Assembly (NCBI GenBank): GCA_018228705.1
Contig: CP073694.1
Span: 2,542,001 to 2,606,000, forward strand
Direction: 5' to 3'
DNA: 64,000 nucleotides
Origin: Dysosmobacter sp. Marseille-Q4140
Lineage (GTDB): Bacteria > Bacillota > Clostridia > Oscillospirales > Oscillospiraceae
The notes beneath the pieces are model-generated. The model was not told the DNA's origin, did no database searches, and saw nothing but the letters and a program-made list of their open reading frames with translations. This document shows positions 1 through 7,415 of the stretch, piece by piece (within the stretch, counting starts at the first letter, position 1; every line of letters starts with the position of its first letter). The position numbers were made by a program, and so were the translations under genes.

Positions 1-694
1 CAAAGGGGTTGTAGTGCATGGACTTCTTGAAGTTGATGGTGTTCAGCACCCGAATCTGGTACGGCTCATAGATGACCTTGCCGCGCTTATCCTTCATGGG
101 CTTGCCGTCCTTGCCCAGCTTGGGCGCACCCCGCTGGAGCATTTTGCCGCACTCCACCAGGATGGTGCCCTTGGGGTCGGTGACAACATAGCTGCTGTGC
201 ATCTGCATCAGGTTCGGTTTCAGCCAAAAGCGGGTCTTGCCGGAACCGGAACCGCCGATCACCAGCACATTTTTGTTTCTGGCGGTCTTGGGGTCCTTGG
301 GGCGGCTGTTCATGGTCAGGCTCTCGGTTTTTGTCAGGATGACGTTATTCTGGAACACCGGGTCGATGTAAGGGGCAATATCGTCATGGGTGCCCCAACG
401 GGCGCTGCCGTACTCTACATTGTGGCGGTATTTCTTGGCGTTCTTGGATTTCAGGTACACCGCCAGCCGCAGGCCAGCGCCGCAGCACAGGCCCACAGCC
501 AGGTCCAGCGGGTGCAGGCTGGGCCAGAAACTTTGCAGCGCTCCGGGCAGGACAGAGAACAGGGAAAGAAATTTCTCGGAAGCATTTGCCCCCGCAGCCA
601 GCCGCCACGCCTCCCCGAAGTTGGTGGCGAACAGGCCCAGCAGGATATAGGGCAGGTTCAGAAGAACCAGCTTTTTCACATTCAGCTGCTTCAT
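1..694 (-). CDS. VirD4/TraG type IV coupling protein (3' truncated)
   Basis: The N-terminal 231 residues of a conjugal transfer coupling ATPase, cut by the window edge. It starts MKQLNVKKLVLLNLPYILLG and carries two hydrophobic segments (about residues 8-25 and 60-80) for membrane anchoring. A Walker A motif GGSGSGKT lies at residues 147-154, followed by a VVTDPKGT motif near 170 that is characteristic of the family. These proteins link the relaxosome to the type IV secretion channel. The start overlaps the end of pcfB by four bases (ATGA), so translation is probably coupled. Family members are around 600 residues, so most of the gene lies to the left. Confidence 0.9.
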   Translation of the reverse strand, partial: MKQLNVKKLVLLNLPYILLGLFATNFGEAWRLAAGANASEKFLSLFSVLPGALQSFWPSLHPLDLAVGLCCGAGLRLAVYLKSKNAKKYRHNVEYGSARWGTHDDIAPYIDPVFQNNVILTKTESLTMNSRPKDPKTARNKNVLVIGGSGSGKTRFWLKPNLMQMHSSYVVTDPKGTILVECGKMLQRGAPKLGKDGKPMKDKRGKVIYEPYQIRVLNTINFKKSMHYNPF

Positions 695-1191
695 CGTTCC
701 AGCTCCTTCCGCTTGTTCCGGTCCACAACCGCATTTTTGATAAGCGCCTTGAAGTGGCTGAGCTTGGCCAGCACCGACGGGCGCTCGCTGCGGTCTGCCT
801 TCTTGACCTTCTTCTGGGTGTATTCCGAGAATGCAGCCGTCAGGGCGTCCGCATCGCGGGCCTTGAAGAAGATCAGATACTTGGGCGGGGAGCTGCTGCG
901 GTCTTTTTTCACCGCATAGTCCACGCCGTACTTCCGGGCGATCTTCTCAAACTCCTTGATGGACGGATCGGTGATCTCGATGTTGGACACACCCTGATTC
1001 TGGCCGATCAGCTGCTTGACCGTCTGTTTGCCCTTGGGGGTGACGGGGGAATCCCGGCTGCGCTGCTTTTCCAGCTTTTTCTCCCTGCGGTGGGCCATGT
1101 ACTTGGTAACGGCGGCTTTCAGCAGCCGTCCGGTGAACTTGGTGCCGCTGACTACCAGCGTCAAAGTTCTGTTTTCTACTTCCTCCTGCAT
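691..1191 (-). CDS. pcfB: PcfB family protein (DUF3801)
   Basis: A 166-residue basic protein starting MQEEVENRTLTLVVSGTKFT. The segment SNIEITDPSIKEFEKIARKY followed by YAVKKD and YLIFFKARDADAL is typical of the PcfB/DUF3801 family, which sits directly before TraG in Gram-positive conjugative elements. In plasmid pCF10, PcfB is an accessory factor of the relaxosome or coupling protein. The C-terminus is lysine- and arginine-rich. The start has a good Shine-Dalgarno sequence (AAAGGAGG). It overlaps the coupling protein gene by four bases, which supports an operon. Confidence 0.85.
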   Translation of the reverse strand: MQEEVENRTLTLVVSGTKFTGRLLKAAVTKYMAHRREKKLEKQRSRDSPVTPKGKQTVKQLIGQNQGVSNIEITDPSIKEFEKIARKYGVDYAVKKDRSSSPPKYLIFFKARDADALTAAFSEYTQKKVKKADRSERPSVLAKLSHFKALIKNAVVDRNKRKELER

Positions 1192-1279
1192 AGGTCATCG
1201 CCTCCTTTCTCCGGGGTTTGCAGGGGTGGCGCTTGATACTAAGGCGGGACCACCAGCCGCCGCAGCAGATGCCGGTGCC

Positions 1280-2035
1280 TCATACTGTCACCAGGATCAG
1301 GTCACGCAGATCGGCAAAGTAGAGCTTGCCCTTGGGCGTTACCAGGGTATAGGAGCCGGAATGGCCGTTGCGGTAGTAGTCCTTCACGCAAAACAGGCCC
1401 TCATTGCTGCTTTTGGCATAGGGCAGCACGCAGCCGGAGGGGGTGCGGTAGACAAACCGCTGTTCCAGCAGAAACCGGACAAACTGCCGCTCCGGCACGA
1501 CCAGCTCTTTGGCGGTGGTACGCAGGTTGGTGCTGTGGTGCAGGTCGATGAACAGGTCGTAGTAAGCCGCTTTGCCTTTCAGGCGGGCATTGTCCGCCCG
1601 CAGCGCCGCGTTTTTCTCCCGCTCAGCCAGCAGGTCGGAGCAGAGCTTCATCAGCGCCTCCGGCGAGGTGGCGACTTCCCACAGCTTTTCCTTGGTCATG
1701 TAGGCCCCGTGCTTGCGGATAGAGGGCAGCACCTCAGACGTAACCCACCGGCGAAACTGCTTTGCTTTGGGGAGCTTGCTGGACAACACCAAGGAATACA
1801 GACCGGATTCATTGATGATGGTGATTCCACGGTTCGGGATGTCAAAGGTCGCGTTTTCCGACCTTTGGACAATCCGCTTGTCCTCGGCATCGACGTGGGC
1901 TGACAGCGCATCCTTGGCATTTTTGTACCCCAACGCCAGAGCTACGTCCTTGCCCACCAGCCAGGGTTCGCCATCAATCTCTACGGCGCGGATGCTGCCA
2001 AACTCCGGGTTTTTGAAAATTTCCATCTGATTCAT
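1280..2035 (-). CDS. Bro-N domain phage-type antirepressor
   Basis: A 251-residue protein beginning MNQMEIFKNPEFGSIRAVEI. The first 110 residues match the Bro-N fold (WLVGKDVALALGYKNAKDAL, then GLYSLVLSSKLPKAKQFRRW and VLPSIRKHGAY). A helical middle (REKNAALRADNARLKGKAAY) and a C-terminal domain resembling phage antirepressor C-terminal regions follow. The start was set at 2035 because AAGGAGG lies seven bases upstream; the longer open frame has no such site. Such proteins are common cargo of conjugative elements and are thought to act in DNA binding or regulation; the target here is unknown. Confidence 0.8.
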   Translation of the reverse strand: MNQMEIFKNPEFGSIRAVEIDGEPWLVGKDVALALGYKNAKDALSAHVDAEDKRIVQRSENATFDIPNRGITIINESGLYSLVLSSKLPKAKQFRRWVTSEVLPSIRKHGAYMTKEKLWEVATSPEALMKLCSDLLAEREKNAALRADNARLKGKAAYYDLFIDLHHSTNLRTTAKELVVPERQFVRFLLEQRFVYRTPSGCVLPYAKSSNEGLFCVKDYYRNGHSGSYTLVTPKGKLYFADLRDLILVTV

Positions 2036-2073
2036 ATCGTGCCTCCTTGGGCGATGCAGTAAAAAAGCGGCCT

Positions 2074-2961
2074 TTACCAGCCGCCTGCATACATATCGTG
2101 ATTTACTTGGGAAGTGTAATGGTTGCTCATGGTGGTGGGCGCATTGAACAGCACGGTCAGCAGGTACTGCTTCATGTTGCGGACCTCGGTGGTGTTGTTG
2201 TGCAGGCACTCCATGACAAATTCGATGTGGCTGCTGTCCAGCTTTAAAAATCGGGACCGTACAACCTCATGGGGAAAGTCACCACCTGCGATCCGGGTGG
2301 TTTTCCGCTTGGCGCAGACCGTTTCCACGATCAGCTCCACGATCTCGTCCAGATCCTCCCGGTAGGTGGCAAACTCCCGGCACAGGTGGTCGTACTCGAT
2401 GTTGTCCAAAATCAATTCCCGATAATTCTGCATTTCCTCCATCGACATCGCATCCCTTCCTTTCCGTTCCGGCGGCCTGGCCGCCGCTGTTCCCCGGAAG
2501 GGAATGGAATCGGTACTTGATGGATCAGTTTTTGATTTTTGGGTATTTGATTTCTCTATATTTAATTCTGCGGGCTTTTCCGTATCCGGTTTATCCATAT
2601 ACGGGTTTTCCGTATCTGGTGAATCCGTATCTGGCCCAGCCGTATCCGGCCCAGGCGTCTCCGGTAGCTGGGGCTGCTCATAAATCACATACTCGGTGTC
2701 GCTGATCCGGCCCTGCCGGTCCCGCAGCTGGTGGCGCACGATATAACCGGCACCCTCCAGTTCCCGCAGCGCGCCGCCGATGGCGTCCACGCCCTCCTTG
2801 CAGATTTTTGCAAGGCCGCGGGTGGTATAGTTCCAGTCATCCGGCAGGGACAGCATCATGGAGAGCAGCCCCTTGGCCTTCAGGGATAACGCACGGTTGC
2901 GTAAATGGTGATTGCTCATCACGGTGTAATCACGGGTCCGCTCAATGCGAAAAACGGCCAT
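2074..2961 (-). CDS. RepA N-terminal-type replication initiator (DUF6017-like)
   Basis: A 295-residue protein. Its N-terminal 100 residues are a winged-helix initiator domain (YTVMSNHHLRNRALSLKAKG, LLSMMLSLPDDWNYTTRGLA), the signature of RepA_N-like initiators and related helix-turn-helix proteins of plasmids and conjugative elements. A linker of repeated PDT units (PDTAGPDTDSPDTENPYMD) spans about residues 107-130. The C-terminal 130 residues resemble the DUF6017 domain found in the same proteins. Probable role: replication or copy maintenance of the excised element. The start has GAGAGGAG upstream. Its position beside parA and parB fits that role. Confidence 0.75.
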   Translation of the reverse strand: MAVFRIERTRDYTVMSNHHLRNRALSLKAKGLLSMMLSLPDDWNYTTRGLAKICKEGVDAIGGALRELEGAGYIVRHQLRDRQGRISDTEYVIYEQPQLPETPGPDTAGPDTDSPDTENPYMDKPDTEKPAELNIEKSNTQKSKTDPSSTDSIPFRGTAAARPPERKGRDAMSMEEMQNYRELILDNIEYDHLCREFATYREDLDEIVELIVETVCAKRKTTRIAGGDFPHEVVRSRFLKLDSSHIEFVMECLHNNTTEVRNMKQYLLTVLFNAPTTMSNHYTSQVNHDMYAGGW

Positions 2962-2991
2962 TTCATCACTCCTCTCGGCATTTGTGGCATG

Positions 2992-3025
2992 AAAAAAGCC
3001 GCAATCTTCAAAAAAAGACTGCGGC
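2992..3025 (-). terminator. Rho-independent terminator or attenuator before the initiator gene
   Basis: On the minus strand GCCGCAGTCTT pairs with AAGATTGCGGC and is followed by TTTTTT. It lies between the small gene at 3028-3213 and the initiator gene, so it would end or attenuate transcription from parA/parB. A similar hairpin stands before parA (5316-5361). Confidence 0.75.
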
Positions 3026-3027
3026 GG

Positions 3028-3213
3028 TCAGATTCTGTATTTCCAGCTGTGCGAAGCATAGGGCGGCCTCGGCGCAGGTGGCCGGTAGAAGATGTCCTGG
3101 GCGGTGCCAAAAGGCAGGCGCTGCATCACCCGGTCGATCTCGACGCTTTCCATGTCCTGCTGAGATTGGCAGTGTTCCCGGATCGCTTCCTGGATGTCTT
3201 TAACGGTACACAT
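3028..3213 (-). CDS. Small conserved-type element protein, function unknown
   Basis: A 61-residue acidic to neutral protein, MCTVKDIQEAIREHCQSQQD..., with no recognisable domain. The first 30 residues are predicted to be helical; the end is proline-rich (FYRPPAPRPPYASHSW). It is supported as a gene by an AAAGGA site before the ATG, by its place between two element genes in the same direction, and by a terminator directly after its stop codon. Small genes of this kind lie between parB and the replication initiator in clostridial elements. I do not recognise a function. Confidence 0.55.
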   Translation of the reverse strand: MCTVKDIQEAIREHCQSQQDMESVEIDRVMQRLPFGTAQDIFYRPPAPRPPYASHSWKYRI

Positions 3214-3241
3214 AGTTCAGTCCTTTCTTGGTAGGGGTGGT

Positions 3242-3514
3242 TTACGGGTGGCGATTCTTTTTCGGCTTGAAGTCGATGATATGCCCTTCCACAACATGGG
3301 CATACCGCTTGATTTTGATTTCCCGGCGCTTCTGCCTGAGAAGGGCGGCCTGATACCCGTCCTCCGTGAGAAACAGCCGCATTTCATCACCGGGGCTGCC
3401 GTAGGAGCAGGGACGCAGGACGGAAAACTCGATCATCCAGCGGGTGTTGTCCCGAAAACGCTCCACAGCCAAAATGTTGTGTCCTTTCAGCTCACGGGCT
3501 GAAATATCCCTCAT
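3242..3514 (-). CDS. Small element protein, possibly DUF5720-like
   Basis: A 90-residue protein, MRDISARELKGHNILAVERF..., with the segments TRWMIEFSVL and MRLFLTEDGYQAALLRQKRR. The pattern ELKGHNILAVERF...MIEF recalls small proteins of clostridial conjugative elements that I believe are grouped as DUF5720, but this is from memory. The start at 3514 is chosen because AAAGGAG precedes it and because it lies just past the end of parB (3526); a longer version would overlap parB. Function unknown. Confidence 0.6.
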   Translation of the reverse strand: MRDISARELKGHNILAVERFRDNTRWMIEFSVLRPCSYGSPGDEMRLFLTEDGYQAALLRQKRREIKIKRYAHVVEGHIIDFKPKKNRHP

Positions 3515-3525
3515 AGGCGCTCCTT

Positions 3526-4491
3526 TCACCGCTGCTGGTCTCTCTGACGCTTGCGCTGCCACTGTTCCAGCAGCTTGATAATCGTTTCCTGCATCTTGGC
3601 CGGCGTGTAACTCTTGGGGAAATACTTCCGCAGGGTGTCGGAGGTGAAAGTCACCCGGTCCAGGTCGCTTTTCTTTTCCTCACCCATGATGACGCGCATC
3701 ATATCCAGGGTCAGGTGCCCCTCCTGGCTGTATTTCTTGAGCCGCTGGGCCTGGGAGAGGGAGGGGGTGGCCTGCTCGCTGTCCATCGCGTCCAGCAAAT
3801 CCCGCTGTTCCTCTTTTTTGAGGAAAGACAGCTCATAGGCCGGATTAAGGGCAATTTTCCTTTCATCCACCATATCCAGCAGTTCGGGGATAAGCTCCGT
3901 CAGGCGGATATATCGCTTGACCTGTGATTTGCTATCAGGGCTGTTTTCTGCAATTTTTTCTGCCGCAGTCAACTTCGGCCCAACTTGGGCCGAAGTTAAA
4001 TCGGTCCGTTCTCCTTGCCGTTTGATAGCCTCCAGCTTCATGCGATAAGCCCATGCTTTTTCGCTGGGCAAAACATCTTCACGCTGGATATTTGCGTCCA
4101 CCATCTCAATGACAGCTTCTTCATCGTTCATTTCTCGGATAATGACGGGCATATCCTCTAAACCCGCTAACTCGCTGGCACGGTGCCGCCGATGGCCGGA
4201 AATGATCTCATACCCTCCATCCGGGTCGGGACGCACAAGCCCAGGAGTGCGAACACCGCGCTGCCTGACGCTATCCAGCGTTTCTAACATTTTAGGATCG
4301 TCGTCCTTGACACGGTAGGGCTGACCAGCAAAAGGCACTTCTGTCTGCATTGCCGGATAGCCCTTAAAGTAATGGAGCTGCGAGAGCGGAACACGGACAA
4401 CACGCTCCTCACCAGCCTGCTGGCGCTCCTGCTCGGTGGTAAACAAATCATCTACCGATGCCAGCTCTACTTTTTTCGCGCTGCTTTTCAA
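3526..4491 (-). CDS. parB: ParB/Spo0J-family partition protein (TTG start)
   Basis: A 321-residue ParB-like DNA-binding protein. Residues 30-120 form the ParB/Srx-type N-terminal domain with the signature IISGHRRHRASELAG, a CTP-binding region in this family. A central helix-turn-helix region (about 160-220) and a basic C-terminus (WQRKRQRDQQR) follow. It partitions the element together with ParA. The start is a TTG at 4491, eight bases after a strong AAGGAGGTG; no ATG lies nearby. It overlaps the 3' end of parA by 44 bases, so the two are co-transcribed and probably translationally coupled. Confidence 0.9.
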   Translation of the reverse strand: MKSSAKKVELASVDDLFTTEQERQQAGEERVVRVPLSQLHYFKGYPAMQTEVPFAGQPYRVKDDDPKMLETLDSVRQRGVRTPGLVRPDPDGGYEIISGHRRHRASELAGLEDMPVIIREMNDEEAVIEMVDANIQREDVLPSEKAWAYRMKLEAIKRQGERTDLTSAQVGPKLTAAEKIAENSPDSKSQVKRYIRLTELIPELLDMVDERKIALNPAYELSFLKKEEQRDLLDAMDSEQATPSLSQAQRLKKYSQEGHLTLDMMRVIMGEEKKSDLDRVTFTSDTLRKYFPKSYTPAKMQETIIKLLEQWQRKRQRDQQR

Positions 4492-5272
4492 GTTTCAACA
4501 CCTCCTTGGTCAGATTTTTGTAGCCCTCGGCCACCTTGCCGCCGGGGTCATGGGCAAAGATGCTCTTGCCCTCGGCGCTGATCTCCTTGGCCCGGACAGA
4601 ATGGGGAATCTCGCTTTTGAAAACCGTGATTTTGCTGCCGTAGGTCTCCCGCAGCAGGGCGGCGATCTCCTTGGCAAAGTTGGTACGGTTGTCCACCATC
4701 GTTAGCAGTATGCCGTCGATCTGGAGCTTGGGGTTGATCTGCCGCTTCACCTTGTTTACGGTTTGGAGCAGCTGTTCCAGGCCCTTGGCAGGCAGATACT
4801 CCGCCTGGACGGGGACTATGATCCGGTTGGCGGCTGCCAGGGCGTTGACCGTGAGCATTCCCAGGGAGGGCTGGCAGTCAATCACGATATGGGAATACTG
4901 TCCCTTCACGGTGTCCAGATACTGCCGCAGGACAGTCTCGCGGCTCATGGCGTTCACCAGCGATACCTCCATGCCGGAGAGCTGGATGTCAGCGGGCATC
5001 AGGTCCACGCCCTCCGGGTGGTGCAGGATGCCCTCGCCGGAGCGTATCGGCTCGTCCATCAGGATACGGCCCATCGCGTCCGAGAGGGTAAAGGGCAGCT
5101 TGTCCGGCTGGGGATTACCCAGGCTGATGGTCAGGCTGGCCTGGGGGTCAGCGTCCACCAGCAGGACCTTCTTCCCGGCCTGGGCCAGCCCTATCCCTAA
5201 GTTGGCGCAGGTCGTTGTCTTGCCGACGCCGCCCTTCTGGTTGGCGACGGCGATGATTTGCGTGTTCATCAT
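4448..5272 (-). CDS. parA: ParA/Soj-family partition ATPase
   Basis: A 274-residue deviant Walker ATPase. The Walker A motif is KGGVGKTTTCANLG (residues 14-27), switch I is LLVDADPQASLT, and Walker B is HIVIDCQPSLGMLTVNAL. It has the usual length for a small ParA that uses a separate ParB. ParA dimers on the nucleoid move ParB-bound DNA to daughter cells; on an integrative element this stabilises the excised form. It is the first gene of the minus-strand maintenance operon, and lies closest to the chromosomal junction. Confidence 0.93.
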   Translation of the reverse strand: MMNTQIIAVANQKGGVGKTTTCANLGIGLAQAGKKVLLVDADPQASLTISLGNPQPDKLPFTLSDAMGRILMDEPIRSGEGILHHPEGVDLMPADIQLSGMEVSLVNAMSRETVLRQYLDTVKGQYSHIVIDCQPSLGMLTVNALAAANRIIVPVQAEYLPAKGLEQLLQTVNKVKRQINPKLQIDGILLTMVDNRTNFAKEIAALLRETYGSKITVFKSEIPHSVRAKEISAEGKSIFAHDPGGKVAEGYKNLTKEVLKLEKQREKSRAGIGR

Positions 5273-5315
5273 ATTTCACCTCGTTTCTGTTGGTCGTGTT
5301 TGGTTCTGGAAATAG

Positions 5316-5361
5316 AAAAAGCCGCCACTGCTTTCTTGAAAAAAAGAGTGACGGCTTTTTC
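5316..5361. terminator. Hairpin with flanking A and T runs upstream of parA
   Basis: GCCGCCACT pairs with AGTGACGGC (one G-T pair), flanked by AAAAA on one side and TTTTT on the other, so it could terminate in either direction. It lies between the predicted parA promoter (5433-5461) and the parA start, so it may act as an attenuator in the parA leader. Confidence 0.6.
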
Positions 5362-5432
5362 TGATCCCGGAACGTCGGTTCCCGGAAATGCAAAAATCGC
5401 CCAGCTGGAAGGCTGAACGCTTTCGCAATAAA

Positions 5433-5461
5433 ATCATATTCATTTGTTCAGATTTGGCCAA
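5433..5461 (-). promoter_or_regulatory. Candidate promoter for the parA-parB operon
   Basis: Minus strand TTGGCC (-35), 17-base spacer, TATGAT (-10). The -10 is good and the -35 is weak. It lies 160 bases before parA with the hairpin at 5316-5361 in between. Confidence 0.5.
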
Positions 5462-5660
5462 ACTCTGCCAAACCGATTTTGCATAAAATTTCAGAGGGGC
5501 AAAAAAGCAAAAATGACCTCTTGGGAGGGGGCAGGGGCAAAAAAGTTGTCCTATGATTTAACCCATTAGCCCCCGTTTTTGGGGGGGTTGTCCTTAATTT
5601 AACCCATAAAAAATGGTTCAAAACGGGTCAGACTATGCCAAAACAGGGCAAACAATCTGA
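5455..5660. repeat. Repeat-rich non-coding end of the mobile element
   Basis: No gene. Two copies of GTTGTCCT(ATG/TA)ATTTAACCCAT lie at 5545-5566 and 5587-5607. GGGGCAAAAAAG occurs twice (5496-5507 and 5534-5545). TGCCAAA occurs at about 5466 and 5636. The block is AT-richer than its surroundings and lies between parA and the rpsI terminator. It could be an origin or iteron cluster, a ParB site, or the attachment end; the sequence alone does not decide. Confidence 0.55.
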
Positions 5661-5665
5661 AAAGG

Positions 5666-5700
5666 AAAAACCCCGAAAACCGCATGGTTTCGGGGTTTTT
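5666..5700 (-). terminator. Terminator of rplM-rpsI
   Basis: On the minus strand CCCCGAAACC pairs with GGTTTTCGGGG through a short loop and is followed by a T run. It lies 20 bases past the rpsI stop codon. Confidence 0.85.
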
Positions 5701-5719
5701 GAGCTGTTTTGAATTGAAA

Positions 5720-6124
5720 TCAGCGCTTGCTGAACTGAGGCGCGCGACGGGCAGCCTTGAGGCCGTACTTCTTGCGCTCCTTCATGCGGGGATCGCGGGT
5801 CAGGAAACCGGCCTTCTTCAGGATGGGGCGGTTGTCCTCGCTGGCCAGCAGCAGGGCGCGGGCAATGCCGTGGCGCAGGGCGCCGGCCTGACCGGAGACG
5901 CCGCCGCCGGTGACGGTGGCCACGATGTCCATCTTGCCGGTGTTGCCGGTGGCCTCCAGGGGCTGACGGACCACCATCTTCAGGGTGTCCAGGCCGAAGT
6001 AATCGTCGATGTCCCGGCCGTTGATGGTGATGGAGCCGGTGCCGTTGGGGAACAGGTGAACGCGGGCCACGGAGGACTTCCGGCGGCCGGTACCGTACAG
6101 GTAGGGCTTCTTAGACTGATACAT
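5720..6124 (-). CDS. rpsI: 30S ribosomal protein S9
   Basis: A 134-residue protein, [20 protein letters not shown]..., with the S9 signature [20 protein letters not shown] and the invariant basic tail ending in QFSKR that reaches the P site of the ribosome. GGAGGATATCGAG precedes the ATG. It follows rplM by 14 bases, the standard rplM-rpsI operon. The mobile element ends just beyond its 3' terminator; the 3' end of rpsI is a known integration target of some Gram-positive conjugative elements. Confidence 0.97.
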   Translation of the reverse strand: MYQSKKPYLYGTGRRKSSVARVHLFPNGTGSITINGRDIDDYFGLDTLKMVVRQPLEATGNTGKMDIVATVTGGGVSGQAGALRHGIARALLLASEDNRPILKKAGFLTRDPRMKERKKYGLKAARRAPQFSKR

Positions 6125-6138
6125 TCTCGATATCCTCC

Positions 6139-6570
6139 TTACTCCACGTCCAGGGCGACGGGCTTCTGGGCCTGCTGCTCGTAGTTGGCGTCGGCATAGA
6201 TGTGCAGGCGCTTCAGGGAATCCTTGCCCACGGTGTTCTTGGGCAGCATGCCGCGGACGGCCACGCGCAGGGCCAGCTCGGGCTTCTCCTGCATCAGGAT
6301 GCGGTAGGGGGTCTCCTTCAGGCCGCCCACCCAGCCGGAGTGGGTGCGGTAGAACTTCTGCTCGCCCTTCTTGCCGGTCAGGACAGCCTTGCCGGCGTTG
6401 ATGATGATGACGTTGTCGCCGCAGTCGGCGTGGGGAGTGTAGGTGGGCTTCAGCTTGCCGCGCAGCAGGTCGGCAGCCCGGACGGCGGTCTTGCCCAGGG
6501 GCTTGCCGGCGGCGTCCAGGATGTACCACTTACGCTCGATGTTGGCCTTGTTTGCCATAAAAGTGGACAT
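6139..6570 (-). CDS. rplM: 50S ribosomal protein L13
   Basis: A 143-residue protein beginning [20 protein letters not shown], with the L13 motifs [18 protein letters not shown] and [20 protein letters not shown]. The start at 6570 follows GGAGGAAACACC; an upstream in-frame ATG has no such site. L13 is an early assembly protein of the large subunit. It is first in the rplM-rpsI operon, behind a strong promoter and a structured leader. Confidence 0.97.
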   Translation of the reverse strand: MSTFMANKANIERKWYILDAAGKPLGKTAVRAADLLRGKLKPTYTPHADCGDNVIIINAGKAVLTGKKGEQKFYRTHSGWVGGLKETPYRILMQEKPELALRVAVRGMLPKNTVGKDSLKRLHIYADANYEQQAQKPVALDVE

Positions 6571-6640
6571 GGTGTTTCCTCCGTATGATATATTTGTATT
6601 CGCTTTACAAATCAAGAGCTCCGGGTTAAAATCGGAGCAT
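6571..6640 (-). promoter_or_regulatory. Structured rplM leader (L13-leader-like)
   Basis: The 5' untranslated region contains two hairpins: GCTCCG/CGGAGC and, next to the Shine-Dalgarno site, ATTTGTA/TACAAAT. Firmicutes often control rplM through an L13-binding leader RNA; this has the right position and size, but the class was not verified. Confidence 0.5.
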
Positions 6641-6645
6641 CACTA

Positions 6646-6675
6646 TTTATATCACCGGGAAACGGGCTTGTCAAC
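6646..6675 (-). promoter_or_regulatory. Strong sigma-A promoter of rplM-rpsI
   Basis: Minus strand TTGACA, 17-base spacer, TATAAA: a near-consensus promoter about 75 bases before the rplM start. Confidence 0.85.
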
Positions 6676-6764
6676 AGGAATTTGATTTACCACGCGGAAA
6701 GCTCGTAATATCTTTGATTTTCTCGCGATATCTCGCAAATGCTGATGCTCGATTTTTTCTTTCC

Positions 6765-6802
6765 AAAAAAAGAAGCGCCGGACGGCCCTGGACCGCCCGG
6801 CA
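6765..6802 (-). terminator. Terminator after bofA
   Basis: On the minus strand GCCGGGCGGTC pairs with GCCGTCCGGC and is followed by a run of seven T. Confidence 0.85.
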
Positions 6803-6820
6803 TGGGGGAAGCGTATGTAG

Positions 6821-7084
6821 CTAGAGCACCCATTGGACCAGAAGCAGCAGGGCGAAGCCCGGCAGGCCCAGGATGCCGATGACCAGGGCGTTCCAAAGGT
6901 TCAGCCCCAGGGCGATGCCGGTGACGCCGGAGGTCAGGCCCACGGCCCACAGGGCCAGGAACCCCAGGGCCGTGTTGGCCAGCAGCTTCAGCGCCAGGCG
7001 CAGGGGGGCGCTGAACACGCGGATCAGGGCGATGAGAAAGAACCCCGCCAGGATGGCGGCGATGATCTTCTGGTTCAGGTCCAT
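6821..7084 (-). CDS. bofA: Pro-sigma-K processing regulator BofA
   Basis: An 87-residue membrane protein, MDLNQKIIAAILAGFFLIAL..., with two to three hydrophobic helices and the conserved pattern LLANTALGFLALWAVG. BofA inhibits the SpoIVFB protease in the mother cell until sigma-K activation. The length equals that of typical BofA. It overlaps yaaL by ten bases, the same yaaL-bofA pair as in Bacillus subtilis. The two genes appear to share a sigma-E-type promoter at 7360-7388, which fits mother-cell expression. Confidence 0.88.
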   Translation of the reverse strand: MDLNQKIIAAILAGFFLIALIRVFSAPLRLALKLLANTALGFLALWAVGLTSGVTGIALGLNLWNALVIGILGLPGFALLLLVQWVL

Positions 7085-7338
7085 GCGGCCTCCCCCTCCA
7101 GCCCCGCCGCGGCCTCCGCCGTGGGGCTGCGTTCCTTGATGGCGCGGATGAGATAGTTGCACCGGGCTTTCACGGCGCTGATCTGATAGATGCACGACTC
7201 CACCAGCTCCGGGTCCAGGGCCTGGTCGAACTGGCGGTAGGCGTTGGCCAGGTCCGCCTGGGCCGCCAGCAGCTCCTCTTTCAGGATCAGCAGCTCCGGG
7301 TCCGGCCGGGTCTTTCCGGAAAAGAGAACGGTTTTCAT
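7075..7338 (-). CDS. yaaL: YaaL-like DUF2508 protein
   Basis: An 87-residue, mostly helical acidic protein (LLILKEELLAAQADLANAYR, then SAVKARCNYLIRAIKERSPT) of the DUF2508/YaaL family, with no known biochemical function. Its position directly before bofA, overlapping it by ten bases, is conserved among sporulating Firmicutes. GGAGGGACACTGCC precedes the ATG. A sigma-E-like promoter lies about 20 bases upstream. Confidence 0.85.
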   Translation of the reverse strand: MKTVLFSGKTRPDPELLILKEELLAAQADLANAYRQFDQALDPELVESCIYQISAVKARCNYLIRAIKERSPTAEAAAGLEGEAAWT

Positions 7339-7359
7339 GGCAGTGTCCCTCCTATGGTT

Positions 7360-7388
7360 TATGTATGGGAAGTTTGGACAAATATGCC
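7360..7388 (-). promoter_or_regulatory. sigma-E-type promoter of yaaL-bofA
   Basis: Minus strand GGCATATT, 13-base spacer, CATACATA. This matches the B. subtilis sigma-E consensus (KMATATT and CATACAMT, spacer 13-15) closely. Transcription would start about 15 bases before yaaL. Confidence 0.7.
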
Positions 7389-7415
7389 AGATTTCATACG
7401 ACAGGAGGGGACAAG

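Larger units (their letters stand above)
1..5660. mobile_element. End of an integrated conjugative or plasmid-like element
   Basis: Eight minus-strand genes in a row are typical of integrative conjugative elements or conjugative plasmids of Clostridia: TraG/VirD4 coupling protein, PcfB, a Bro-N antirepressor, a RepA-like initiator, two small proteins, ParB and ParA. The block stops about 450 bases before rpsI, after which ordinary chromosomal genes follow. The right boundary is estimated: the rpsI terminator at 5666-5700 looks chromosomal and the repeat-rich stretch 5455-5660 looks like element DNA. No integrase or relaxase is visible; they would lie to the left of the window. Confidence 0.75.
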
